A stretch of DNA of 64,000 bases, taken from Carboxylicivirga sediminis. GTDB taxonomy: Bacteria; Bacteroidota; Bacteroidia; Bacteroidales; Marinilabiliaceae. The first letter of the stretch is position 1; each line of letters starts with the position of its first letter. The notes under the pieces are model-generated. The model saw only the letters and a list, made by a program, of their open reading frames with translations. It ran no database searches and was not told where the DNA came from. Both the position numbers and the translations under genes were made by a program. Location of the stretch: NCBI RefSeq assembly GCF_018156225.1, contig NZ_JAGTAR010000017.1, positions 62,001 to 126,000 of the forward strand, in the 5' to 3' direction. Shown here piece by piece: positions 50,313 through 58,945 of this stretch.

Positions 50313-51074
50313 ATGAATATTGTTGTAATCGGTTCAGGAAATGTGGCAAGCCATTTGGCAAGAGCTTTATACATGGCTAAGCATCGAATATTACAGGTTT
50401 GTAGTCGTACAATTGACAATGCCCAAATTTTGGCTAATGAAGTCAATGCCGATTCAATTGATGAAGTGCAACAAATTAATGTACAGGCGGATTTATATAT
50501 TCTATCAATTAAGGATGATGCTTTGGCGGAAGTTGTTGAACAACTGCCTGATGTTGATGGAATGGTTGTGCATACGGCCGGCAGTGTATCGGTCAATATC
50601 TTATCGCGATTTAAAAATTACGGGGTGTTTTACCCGTTTCAAACCTTTGTAAAAAGTGCAGAGCTTCAGTTTGATGCAATTCCTATTTTAGTGGAAGCTA
50701 ACACTATAGCTAATGCTTCTTTGCTGATGGGATTGGGCAATGAATTGAGTAAAAGAGTTCTGCAGGCCAGTTCAGATCAACGGGGCGCCTTGCATATTTC
50801 AGCTGTTTTTGCCTGTAACTTTGTAAATCATATGTATCGTTTGGGCGAAGATGTACTAAAAGAGAGTGGGCTTCCGTTTGAATTGTTGCATCCCTTGATT
50901 CAGGAAACGGCGAATAAGGTATTGCGCATGTCACCATCGGTAGCACAAACGGGGCCGGCAGCACGCAATGATCAGCAAATAATTCAAAAGCATCTTAATC
51001 AGTTGGAAGGCCAAAAGGAAACTCAACAGATATATCGGATGCTGACCGATAGTATTCTAAAATACAATAAATAG
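50313..51074 (+). CDS. Rossmann-like plus DUF2520 oxidoreductase-like protein
   Basis: The 253-residue protein opens with a nucleotide-binding Rossmann motif (NIVVIGSGNVASHLARAL), followed by ILSIKDDALAEVV and VVHTAGSVSVNIL as in pyrroline-carboxylate-reductase-like folds. The C-terminal DUF2520 helical domain contains HISAVFACNFVNHMY and PLIQETANKV, with SVAQTGPAARND near the end. The family is common in Bacteroidota; the substrate is unknown. It converges on the LutA-like gene with a nine-base gap. Confidence 0.9.
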   Translation: MNIVVIGSGNVASHLARALYMAKHRILQVCSRTIDNAQILANEVNADSIDEVQQINVQADLYILSIKDDALAEVVEQLPDVDGMVVHTAGSVSVNILSRFKNYGVFYPFQTFVKSAELQFDAIPILVEANTIANASLLMGLGNELSKRVLQASSDQRGALHISAVFACNFVNHMYRLGEDVLKESGLPFELLHPLIQETANKVLRMSPSVAQTGPAARNDQQIIQKHLNQLEGQKETQQIYRMLTDSILKYNK

Positions 51075-51083
51075 ATTACCTTG

Positions 51084-51791
51084 TTAAAGTTGACTGGCCA
51101 ATACATCGGCAACATGTATGGTTTTAATGTTCAGTTTTTGGGCATTAATGTAGCTTTGGATATTTAACAGACACGATGCTTCAGTCGATACAATGTATTC
51201 GGCACCGGTTGAAAGGGCATGCTCAACCTTTTGCTCCGTCATGGCTGTTGAAATAGGTGCATATTTTACCATAAAAGTGCCACCAAATCCGCAACATTCG
51301 GTGCGATGAGGCATTTCAACAAGCTCCAAATCGGCCACATTCTTCAATAGCTGGCGAGGTTCATCTTTTAATCCGTACTCTCTCAGAGCCGAGCAGGCAT
51401 CATGATAAGTTATTTTATGAGGAAATGCAGCATTAAAATGAAGCACCTTAAGCTGATTGACCAGGAAATCTGTTAATTCAAAGGTGTTGTTTTGCAGGCG
51501 TTGGGCATGTTCTTCATCTACCAGGCTTGAATAGTGATTGCGGATATAGGCCGCACATGAAGCTGAAGGCGTAACGATTGGGCGATTATTAGGAAAGTCC
51601 TTAATGAATTTTTGAGCCAGTTTGGTTGAATGTTTCACATCGCCACTGTTGAAAAGTGGTTGACCGCAACAGGTCTGTTTTGGATTGTAATGTATTTCAC
51701 AGCCCGCTTTTTCCAATAGTTTAATCGTATTCCAGGCGGTCTCCGGAAACATCTGGTCAATAAAGCAGGGAACAAATAGATCGATCAGCAT
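51084..51791 (-). CDS. LutA/YkgE-type CCG-domain oxidoreductase subunit
   Basis: The 235-residue protein has two cysteine-rich CCG modules (QTCCGQPLFNSG near residue 40 and TECCGFGGTFMVKY near 165) and opens with the typical VPCFIDQMFPE. In LutABC this subunit works with an Fe-S protein (LutB) and LutC to oxidise L-lactate. No lutB or lutC lies in this window, so it is either unlinked from its partners or serves another oxidoreductase. Confidence 0.9.
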   Translation of the reverse strand: MLIDLFVPCFIDQMFPETAWNTIKLLEKAGCEIHYNPKQTCCGQPLFNSGDVKHSTKLAQKFIKDFPNNRPIVTPSASCAAYIRNHYSSLVDEEHAQRLQNNTFELTDFLVNQLKVLHFNAAFPHKITYHDACSALREYGLKDEPRQLLKNVADLELVEMPHRTECCGFGGTFMVKYAPISTAMTEQKVEHALSTGAEYIVSTEASCLLNIQSYINAQKLNIKTIHVADVLASQL

Positions 51792-51983
51792 GGAGGATTG
51801 AGTTTATATAAGGAGCAAAGTTAAGGTTCCCCAATTAAAGGATGTTAATAATTAGCAATTATTTGTAAAGCTCATCGGTTTGGCATGTTAAATGTTTATC
51901 ACTGAGTCGTTAAACTTTCTCATAGCTTTAGTGTAACTGAATGGCTGTAGTTTACGTTGAAGGCTTTGGGTGGATAAAAACTC

Positions 51984-52451
51984 ATGCGGATGAAAAGGTA
52001 TATTGAGCACCTTATTGAGGATTTGGAGAAGGTACAAGTTGAGTCAGCAGAACGTCTCAACAGTTTTTTTACAGTGCCGGTGTCAAGTGATTATGATTGC
52101 ATGCACGACGAAGAGTTGGAAGGCGTTAAATTGTCGGACCTTATTGGTCTTGAGCAATTCTTTTTCCCCAATATTGATTATTTATCGGATGTTGAGGTGG
52201 CAGAAGTGGTAATGTCATTAATAAAGGTGTATGAGGCATACGGTTTAAATCCCATATTCGAAAGCTGTGTTAATGATCGCATTAAATACGGTCATTTGCG
52301 TTATGCCTTGGAGCACCAGGTATATCCGGTGCGTAATCAGGTGGTTGATTTGGAAATGTGCGACTATCTGCCCAAATATTGTCCTCTGTACGATTTATGT
52401 TCGCATCACAATGCCCATAATGTTTGCTGTGAACTAAAGCGGAGAGCATAA
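51984..52451 (+). CDS. Hypothetical protein with C-terminal cysteine cluster
   Basis: The 155-residue soluble, acidic protein is not one I can name. Residues 1-115 are helical and charged. The last ~32 residues hold a C-X6-C-X5-C-X8-CC pattern with two neighbouring His (CDYLPKYC...CSHHNAHNVCC), which could bind zinc or an Fe-S cluster. Met3 is an alternative start. It stands alone on + between a divergent LutA-like gene and a convergent msrB gene. Confidence 0.75.
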   Translation: MRMKRYIEHLIEDLEKVQVESAERLNSFFTVPVSSDYDCMHDEELEGVKLSDLIGLEQFFFPNIDYLSDVEVAEVVMSLIKVYEAYGLNPIFESCVNDRIKYGHLRYALEHQVYPVRNQVVDLEMCDYLPKYCPLYDLCSHHNAHNVCCELKRRA

Positions 52452-52523
52452 TTCACTATGTCAGCAAATAAAAACTTTCTCCAGGCTTTTGACGAAATAA
52501 AATAGTAATTCCAAAAGCTGAAT

Positions 52524-52955
52524 CTATTTAGCAGGTACAAACTTTAGCGAAATTGAATTAACGCAATGGCGGGTGTTTTTGGGTGTAAAGCCTTCACCCA
52601 AGAATACATGGCCAAGGTGGCCATTACAACGGGCGCATACAATTTCGGTTCGTCGGCCATCGACATCGGGCACGCGTTTAACAGCGCCTTCAATTTCATC
52701 ATCAAAGCTAGGCCAGCCACAATGCGAATCAAATTTGTCATTCGAATTATATAAAGGGGCATTGCATTGCTTACAAATGTATTGTCCCTTTCCTTTATGG
52801 TCTGTATATTCTCCCGTATAGGGATATTCTGTTCCTTTATGCAGTATAACCCTTTTTTCCTCTTCATTAAGCGGATTAAGAACCAGTTTTGTTGAATCTT
52901 GTGCCATCATATCTTGACTTATCAGAACTATCAGAATTAAAATCAACCATTTCAT
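52524..52955 (-). CDS. msrB: Exported peptide-methionine (R)-S-oxide reductase
   Basis: The 143-residue MsrB has a signal peptide ([19 protein letters not shown]), so it acts in the periplasm. Two zinc-binding CxxC pairs are visible (YICKQCN and VCARCN), with the fold signatures [10 protein letters not shown] and GHLGHVF and the catalytic Cys in [11 protein letters not shown]. It repairs oxidised methionine in envelope proteins. The reducing partner is not seen. Confidence 0.96.
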   Translation of the reverse strand: MKWLILILIVLISQDMMAQDSTKLVLNPLNEEEKRVILHKGTEYPYTGEYTDHKGKGQYICKQCNAPLYNSNDKFDSHCGWPSFDDEIEGAVKRVPDVDGRRTEIVCARCNGHLGHVFLGEGFTPKNTRHCVNSISLKFVPAK

Positions 52956-53350
52956 CGGCCTATCGTTTTTTATAGCTACTCAGTGTTGCTATTTCTTCAT
53001 TGACTTATTGGTAGGTATTACCTTATATTGGTCGCTTTAGTTTGAGAATCCTTACAACGATTCTGTTACTTAAACTCATTTTAAATAGAGCAAATCTGCT
53101 GTCATTTTGTTCATTGTTCAAGGCTATTTATGAATTTGTTCGAAAAGTAAATGAGCTTATTTGTAACGTAGTGATAATGTGAAAAATAAGAAGGTGTTTT
53201 AAATGATTTGTTAAAAAGTATTACATTACCTAAATGTTAAACAATATCTTGTAAGGTATTTAAATACAGTATGATGTGTTGCTCTTTGTTAATTGAACTC
53301 TTTTTATATATTTGTCAACCGTTAATAATTCTTTACCAAAAATTGAAGCA
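52956..53350. other. Divergent intergenic region msrB / etfB, 395 bp
   Basis: AT-rich and without a supported gene. The strongest signal is the etfB promoter at 53285-53314. The remaining bases up to 53280 show no notable repeat or RNA that I can name. Confidence 0.5.
53285..53314 (+). promoter_or_regulatory. Promoter of the etfB-etfA-acyl-CoA dehydrogenase genes
   Basis: TTTG (53285-53288), an 18-nt spacer and TATATTTG (53307-53314) match both boxes of the Bacteroidota consensus. The ATG at 53351 is 36 nt downstream. This is the best promoter match I found in the window. Confidence 0.65.
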
Positions 53351-54223
53351 ATGGGATTAAAAATTGTAGTTCTTGCGAAGCAAGTACCTGATACCCGAAA
53401 TGTAGGCAAAGATGCCATGAAAGCTGATGGGACAGTGAATCGTGCGGCCTTGCCGGCTATCTTCAATCCAGAGGATTTAAATGCCCTTGAGCAAGCCTTA
53501 CGATTAAAAGATAACTATCCGGGTACTGAAGTAACTATCTTGACGATGGGGCCAGGACGTGCAGCGGATGTCATTCGCGAAGGTCTATACAGAGGAGCTG
53601 ATAATGGTTACTTGCTAACCGACAGAGCTTTTGCAGGTTCCGATACTCTAGCAACTTCTTACGCCATATCATGTGCCATTAAAAAGATGGAGAAATGTGA
53701 TTTGATTATTGCAGGTCGTCAGGCGATTGATGGTGATACTGCACAGGTAGGACCTCAGGTTGCCGAAAAATTAGGACTGCCACAGGTAACTTATGCAGAG
53801 GAAGTTCTTTCAGCAGATAAAAAGAAAATTGTTATCAAGCGCCGTTTAGAGCGTGGTGTTGAAACGGTTGAAATGCCTCTGCCTGGTGTGATAACAGTAA
53901 ATGCCAGTGCACCTGACTGTCGCCCGCGCAACACCAAGCTGCTGATGAAGTTTAAGCACGCTAAGACCATTACAGAGCGTCAAAGTGAATCAGAAGATTA
54001 CATCGATTTAACCGCTGATCGTCCTTATCTTAACATTGAAGAGTGGAGTGTTAATGATATTGAAACGGATATTAACTGGTTAGGTTTATCAGGCTCACCA
54101 ACCAAGGTGAAGAAAATCGAGAATGTGGTATTCCAGGCCAAAGAAGCCAAGCGAATGACACCAGCCGATGAAGAGATTGATGAGTTAATGAAGGAATTAA
54201 TTGCTAATCACACAATAGGTTAA
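53351..54223 (+). CDS. etfB: Electron transfer flavoprotein beta subunit
   Basis: The ATG at 53351 starts the family N-terminus LKIVVLAKQVPDTRNVG; the upstream TTG lies too close to the promoter. The 290-residue protein has ALEQALRLKD, the AMP-binding CDLIIAGRQAIDGDTAQVGPQ region and the signature MPLPGVITVNASAPDCRPRN. It pairs with EtfA to carry electrons from the acyl-CoA dehydrogenase encoded downstream. The spacer to etfA contains an imperfect palindrome. Confidence 0.97.
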   Translation: MGLKIVVLAKQVPDTRNVGKDAMKADGTVNRAALPAIFNPEDLNALEQALRLKDNYPGTEVTILTMGPGRAADVIREGLYRGADNGYLLTDRAFAGSDTLATSYAISCAIKKMEKCDLIIAGRQAIDGDTAQVGPQVAEKLGLPQVTYAEEVLSADKKKIVIKRRLERGVETVEMPLPGVITVNASAPDCRPRNTKLLMKFKHAKTITERQSESEDYIDLTADRPYLNIEEWSVNDIETDINWLGLSGSPTKVKKIENVVFQAKEAKRMTPADEEIDELMKELIANHTIG

Positions 54224-54224
54224 G

Positions 54225-54295
54225 TTAGTGATTAGTCAGTAGATAGTAGACAGTAGCCAGAAGCTACTGACCGCTGACTGATAACTAGTTACTAA
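54225..54295. repeat. Imperfect palindrome between etfB and etfA
   Basis: CAGTAGC-CAGAA-GCTACTG (54251-54269) forms the core. GTCAGTAG (54235-54242) also pairs with CTACTGAC (54264-54271), and TTAGT/ACTAA close the ends. The region may modulate the etfB/etfA ratio or be a repeat remnant. Confidence 0.4.
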
Positions 54296-54314
54296 TTCAC
54301 TTAAAATTAAGAAA

Positions 54315-55334
54315 ATGAACAGCGTATTTGTTATTTGCGAAATAGATGAGGGAAAAGTAGCCGACGTGTCGTTAGAATTAATGACTAAAGGGCGTTCTCT
54401 TGCTAACCAGTTAAATTGTAAATTGGAGGCTTTGGTATTAGGCCACAAGCTGAAAGGAATTGAAAAAGAATTATATCCATACGGAGCTGATGTGGTTCAC
54501 ATTGGCGATGATGAGCGTTTGGATCCGTATACAACATTACCTTTTACAAGCATTATTGTTAACCTTTTTGAAAAGGAGAAACCACAGATTGCTCTATTAG
54601 GTGCTTCTACTTTTGGTCGCGACCTGGGGCCTCGTGTATCTTCAGCTTTGGTTAGCGGTTTAACTGCTGACTGTACGTCACTGGAAATTGGTCCGCATGA
54701 AGATAAAAAGGCCGGTAAAACCTATGAGAATCTGTTGTATCAGATTCGTCCTGCTTTTGGTGGTAATATTGTAGCAACCATTATCAACCCTGATTGTCGC
54801 CCACAGATGGCTACAGTCCGCGAAGGGGTGATGAAGAAGGAAATTGTGGATGCCAACTATAAGGGAAAAGTTAACACTATAGATGTTGATAAAATCTTAA
54901 AACCTGAAGATTTAGTGGTGAAAGTAATTGAGCGCCACATGGAAAAATCGAAGGTGAACATCAAAAACTCTTCTATCATTGTGGCTGGTGGTTATGGCGT
55001 TGGTTCGAAAGAGAACTTTGCACAATTGCAGGAACTGGCTGAAGTATTAGGTGGTGAGGTTGGTGCTTCACGTGCCGCTGTTGATGCCGGATTTGCTGAG
55101 CACGACCGCCAGATTGGTCAGACGGGAATAACTGTTCGTCCAAAGCTGTATATCGCCTGTGGTATCTCGGGGCAGATTCAGCACACCGCTGGAATGGAAG
55201 AGTCGTCTATGATCATTGCCATTAACAATGATCCGAATGCACCAATCAATAAAATTGCTGACTATGCCATTACTGGGGATGTGGGCGAGGTGGTGCCTAA
55301 ATTAATTAAGTTCTATAAGCAGAACACCAAGTAG
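54315..55334 (+). CDS. etfA: Electron transfer flavoprotein alpha subunit
   Basis: The 339-residue protein has the N-terminal Rossmann-like domain (FVICEIDEGKVADVSLEL) and the C-terminal FAD-binding domain with IIVAGGYGVGSKENF, GASRAAVDAGFAEHDRQIGQTG and YIACGISGQIQHTAGM. With EtfB it forms the flavin electron shuttle between acyl-CoA dehydrogenase and the quinone pool or a bifurcating partner. It is the middle gene of a three-gene set on +. A REP-like fragment follows its stop. Confidence 0.97.
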   Translation: MNSVFVICEIDEGKVADVSLELMTKGRSLANQLNCKLEALVLGHKLKGIEKELYPYGADVVHIGDDERLDPYTTLPFTSIIVNLFEKEKPQIALLGASTFGRDLGPRVSSALVSGLTADCTSLEIGPHEDKKAGKTYENLLYQIRPAFGGNIVATIINPDCRPQMATVREGVMKKEIVDANYKGKVNTIDVDKILKPEDLVVKVIERHMEKSKVNIKNSSIIVAGGYGVGSKENFAQLQELAEVLGGEVGASRAAVDAGFAEHDRQIGQTGITVRPKLYIACGISGQIQHTAGMEESSMIIAINNDPNAPINKIADYAITGDVGEVVPKLIKFYKQNTK

Positions 55335-55340
55335 CAAAAA

Positions 55341-55371
55341 GCTAATGGCTGACAGCCAATCGCTATCAGCT
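55341..55371. repeat. REP-like palindromic fragment after etfA
   Basis: GCTAATGGCT-GAC-AGCCAAT hairpin (55341-55360) followed by GCTATCAGCT (55362-55371). The first 10-mer also occurs at the RAYT end (38900-38909) and the last one at 39568-39577. Confidence 0.45.
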
Positions 55372-55430
55372 AACTAAAATTATTGTTGGATCAGAATTCC
55401 GATGTGTCGGAACTCAAAATAAAAAACAAA

Positions 55431-57143
55431 ATGGCAAATTTTTTCACAGACAACCCGGATTTGAAATTCCACCTGGAACATCCGTTGATGAAGAAGATTG
55501 TGGCTTTGAAAGAGCGCAATTTTGCTGACAAAGATAAATTTGATTATGCGCCCATGGACTTTGAAGATGCCATGGACAGCTATGATAAAGTACTGGAGAT
55601 TGTAGGGGAGATTTGTGGTGATATTGTGGCGCCTAATGCCGAAAGTGTGGATCAGGAAGGTCCAAAGATTGTCAATAACGAAGTGGTTTACGCCAGAGGA
55701 ACTCAAGAAAACCTTGATGCTTTGGTTAAGGCCGGATTGATGGGTATCACCTTGCCACGTAAGTACGAAGGATTGAACTTCCCAATCGTGCCTTACATTA
55801 TGGCAGCTGATATTGTATCACGTGCCGATGCTGGTTTTGTGAATATCTGGGGCTTGCAGGATTGTGCCGAAACCATCAATGAATTTGCTGATGAAGACCA
55901 GAAAGAGCGTTTCCTAACGCGTGTTTCAAGAGGCGAAACGATGGCCATGGACTTAACAGAGCCAGATGCCGGTTCTGACTTGCAGGCAGTTGAGCTGAAG
56001 GCTGAAATGAAAGATGGACAATGGGTGTTAAATGGTGTGAAGCGTTTTATCACCAATGGTGATGGCCATATTGCCTTAGTACTGGCTCGCTCAGAGGAAG
56101 GTACGCACGATGGTCGTGGTCTGTCGATGTTCATTTACGATCGTAATCACAAATCGGTTATTGTTCGTCGCTTAGAAAATAAGATGGGTATCAAAGGATC
56201 ACCTACTTGTGAATTGGTGTTCAAAGATGCACCTGCTGAGTTGGTTGGTTCTCGTAAAATGGGACTGATCAAATACGTGATGGCGTTGATGAACGGTGCT
56301 CGTTTGGGTATCGGTGCCCAGTCGGTTGGTGTGTGTGAGGCCGCTTACCGCGAAGCGTTGGAGTATGCCAAGGAGCGTGAGCAGTTTGGCAAGCCAATTA
56401 TTCAGTTCCCGGCTGTATACGAAATGCTGGCCACCATGAAAGCCAAGCTGGATGCTGGTCGTACCATGTTGTACGAAACATCGCGCTACGTAGATATCTA
56501 CAAGACATATATGCATATTTCAGAAGAGCGTAAGTTGGAGCCGGAAGAGCGCAAAGAAATGAAGCGTTACCAAAAACTGGCGGACTTCTTTACACCACTT
56601 CTGAAAGGTATGACTTCAGAGTACAGTAACCAGCTGGCTTACGATGCGGTTCAGATTCACGGAGGTTCGGGTTTTATGAAAGACTATCCGGTGGAACGTA
56701 TCTATCGCGATGCCCGTATCACATCTATCTACGAAGGAACTACTCAGTTGCAGGTAGTGGCAGCTATCCGCGGTGTTACAACCGGTGGCTATCTGGACAG
56801 AATTCGTGAATTCGAGATGATGGAATTAAAGCCTGAATTGCATGCATTGCGTCGCACATTAATTGGTATGACTGATGAATATGAGCGCACCGTAAAGGCG
56901 GTTGTTGCAGTGAAGGATAATGAGTATGTGGATTACCATGCACGTCGTATGGTGGAAATGGCTGGTAACATCATTTTTGGTTACCTGTTGCTGCACGATA
57001 CCCAGCGTAACGATAAATTCCGTACTTCTGCAGAAATATTTATTTCACGTGGTAAGGCAGATAACCATTCTAAAGCTGGTTTCATCTTCAACTCGTCAAT
57101 TGATGACCTTGGATTCTATAAGCCTGATTTAGCGGAAGCTTAA
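55431..57143 (+). CDS. Acyl-CoA dehydrogenase
   Basis: I place the start at 55431 (MANFFTDNPDLKFHLEHP), which is the family-like N-terminus; the ORF extends 48 bp upstream. The 570-residue flavoenzyme has the ACAD N-domain, the beta-domain (AMDLTEPDAGSDLQAVEL, NGVKRFITNGD) and the C-domain with AYDAVQIHGGSGFMKDYPVERIYRDARI (quoted in part: QIHGGSGFMKDYPVER), then SIYEGTTQLQ with the catalytic-base glutamate. It is larger than short-chain ACADs (~380) because of a C-terminal helical extension. Grouping with etfBA implies electron transfer to ETF; the acyl substrate is unknown. Confidence 0.94.
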   Translation: MANFFTDNPDLKFHLEHPLMKKIVALKERNFADKDKFDYAPMDFEDAMDSYDKVLEIVGEICGDIVAPNAESVDQEGPKIVNNEVVYARGTQENLDALVKAGLMGITLPRKYEGLNFPIVPYIMAADIVSRADAGFVNIWGLQDCAETINEFADEDQKERFLTRVSRGETMAMDLTEPDAGSDLQAVELKAEMKDGQWVLNGVKRFITNGDGHIALVLARSEEGTHDGRGLSMFIYDRNHKSVIVRRLENKMGIKGSPTCELVFKDAPAELVGSRKMGLIKYVMALMNGARLGIGAQSVGVCEAAYREALEYAKEREQFGKPIIQFPAVYEMLATMKAKLDAGRTMLYETSRYVDIYKTYMHISEERKLEPEERKEMKRYQKLADFFTPLLKGMTSEYSNQLAYDAVQIHGGSGFMKDYPVERIYRDARITSIYEGTTQLQVVAAIRGVTTGGYLDRIREFEMMELKPELHALRRTLIGMTDEYERTVKAVVAVKDNEYVDYHARRMVEMAGNIIFGYLLLHDTQRNDKFRTSAEIFISRGKADNHSKAGFIFNSSIDDLGFYKPDLAEA

Positions 57144-57162
57144 TAGCAATTAGATATAAATC

Positions 57163-57198
57163 AAAAAAACGGCTGTTCCTCAGGAGCAGCCGTTTTTG
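57163..57198. terminator. Bidirectional terminator between acyl-CoA dehydrogenase and sulfatase genes
   Basis: AAAAACGGCTGTTCC pairs with GGAGCAGCCGTTTTT around a TCA loop, with one wobble. It has A-tract and T-tract ends on both strands, and serves both convergent genes. Confidence 0.93.
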
Positions 57199-57215
57199 TT
57201 AATGTGTAATTGTAA

Positions 57216-58703
57216 TTACCGGGCTTCGTTGCCAGTTTTGTATGTTTCTAAAAGAACGTTCAGTTCTTTTACAATCTCCGGATATTCATTGTATAAGTTA
57301 TGCTGTTCGCTACTATCAGTGTGCATATTATAAAGCTGCTGGTCAGGGCTGTCGGTGCATTTCCCCTCAGGCAAACTCCAGCCTCCCGAACCTTTAGCAT
57401 CAATCAGTTTCCAATCCCCTTTGCGGATGGCGAAGGTGCCATTCACCGAATGGTGAACCATCACTTTATCATCATTTTGAGCCGATTCTTTACCGGTCAA
57501 TGCTGCCAGAAACGAATAACTATCGCAGGCCGACTCAGGAGTTGATTGTCCGGTTAATTCTGCACATGTCGCCATTAAGTCTGTTGAACTTACCTGGGTA
57601 TTGCTCCTAACTCCTGCTTTGATGGCTTCTGGCCAGCGGGCAATCATCGGTACTCTATGTCCGCCTTCCCAAACATCAGATTTCATGCCGCTAAATGGAC
57701 CATTAGCTCTGTGGTTGAATTGTTCAACGTCAGAAGGTAACCAATGCGAACCATTATCGGAAGTAAAGATGATTAGCGTATTGTCGGCAATACCTGCATT
57801 GTCAAGTGATTGCATTATCTGGCCAACGACATCATCGGTCATGGCAACAAAGTCGCCATAAACTCCGGCTTGTGATTTACCGGCAAATTCCTCAGATGGA
57901 AACCAGGGTGTATGAGGTGAAGTTAAAGGGAAATACAGGAAGAATGGTTGTTCTTCATTTCTGTTAGCAATAAAGTCAAGTGCTTTTTGGGTGAGTGTTT
58001 GTAATACCGTAGTATGATCGAAGTCCTCAGCCACGTCGCCCCGTCGATACCAAATGCCTCTTGCACTTTCATCCTTATAAAAAGGAACTTGTCTGTTAAC
58101 AGCTGCCGTTGCCTGGTCATTCTCCAAATAAACATAGGGTGCAATGTCAAGTGAAGCAGGAATAATAAACGAATAATCGAATCCTAAATCGCAAGGTCCA
58201 CCAGACACCCGAGCTGCATAGTTCACATTTTCCGTATGAAAAATATCCCACAGGTTACCACCATGAAAGAGTGGTTGCATTGTATCTTTTTTGGCCCAGT
58301 TAAGACCTAAATGCCATTTACCAACACAGGCTGTTTGGTAGTTGGCCGCTTTTAAAAGACTCGCAACAGTTGAAGTGTTGGGCTCAATCAATGCAGGTTC
58401 ATGACCAACCAAAACGCCACTTTTAAGACGGCTGCGAAATGCATATTGTCCCGTTAAGGTGCCATAGCGTGTGGGGGTGCAAACAGCTGAGTTGCTATGT
58501 GCATCTGTAAATGCTATTCCTTCATTTACCAGTTGATCAAGGTTGGGCGTAGGGATTTGAGAGTTAGCGTTTAAGGCTTTTATATCGCCATAGCCCATGT
58601 CGTCTGCTAAAATATAGATGATGTTGGGTGCTTTAGGTTGTGTGGTGCATCCAACCATAAGTGGAGCAAGTAGCAAGAAAAGTTTTAGTAAATTTAGGTG
58701 CAT
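57216..58703 (-). CDS. Lipoprotein sulfatase (S1 family, Cys-type)
   Basis: The 495-residue protein has a lipobox (LLAPLMVGC, Cys 19) and the alkaline-phosphatase-like sulfatase fold. PNIIYILADDMGYGD holds the metal-binding Asp pair, SAVCTPTRYGTLTGQ is the CxPxR motif whose Cys75 becomes formylglycine, and IIFTSDNGSHW gives the later metal ligands. The Cys form needs an FGE or anaerobic radical SAM maturase, which is not in the window. It likely removes sulfate from a glycan at the cell surface. It lies 50 kb from the SusC/SusD locus and alone. A -7-like TAGCTTTG box is at 58733-58726 on -. Confidence 0.95.
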   Translation of the reverse strand: MHLNLLKLFLLLAPLMVGCTTQPKAPNIIYILADDMGYGDIKALNANSQIPTPNLDQLVNEGIAFTDAHSNSAVCTPTRYGTLTGQYAFRSRLKSGVLVGHEPALIEPNTSTVASLLKAANYQTACVGKWHLGLNWAKKDTMQPLFHGGNLWDIFHTENVNYAARVSGGPCDLGFDYSFIIPASLDIAPYVYLENDQATAAVNRQVPFYKDESARGIWYRRGDVAEDFDHTTVLQTLTQKALDFIANRNEEQPFFLYFPLTSPHTPWFPSEEFAGKSQAGVYGDFVAMTDDVVGQIMQSLDNAGIADNTLIIFTSDNGSHWLPSDVEQFNHRANGPFSGMKSDVWEGGHRVPMIARWPEAIKAGVRSNTQVSSTDLMATCAELTGQSTPESACDSYSFLAALTGKESAQNDDKVMVHHSVNGTFAIRKGDWKLIDAKGSGGWSLPEGKCTDSPDQQLYNMHTDSSEQHNLYNEYPEIVKELNVLLETYKTGNEAR

Positions 58704-58945
58704 CTCTCAGAATTTTTTCGTTTTACAAAGCTATGAAAGGCGCCTCTTTTTGGGGAGTGTTTATGTTTGAATCTGAGCTACATTGTTAATTTAGATAGTT
58801 TATCAATAATATAGCGGATTATGTAAGTGTCACATATAATGCTGGTTAGTGAGTAAGTCTATTAAAACAGTATGTTTTTATGGTTGATTTTTCTTCATGC
58901 CAGTCAAAACTTCTATTTTTGTGGCTCAAAGAACACTACGTTACT

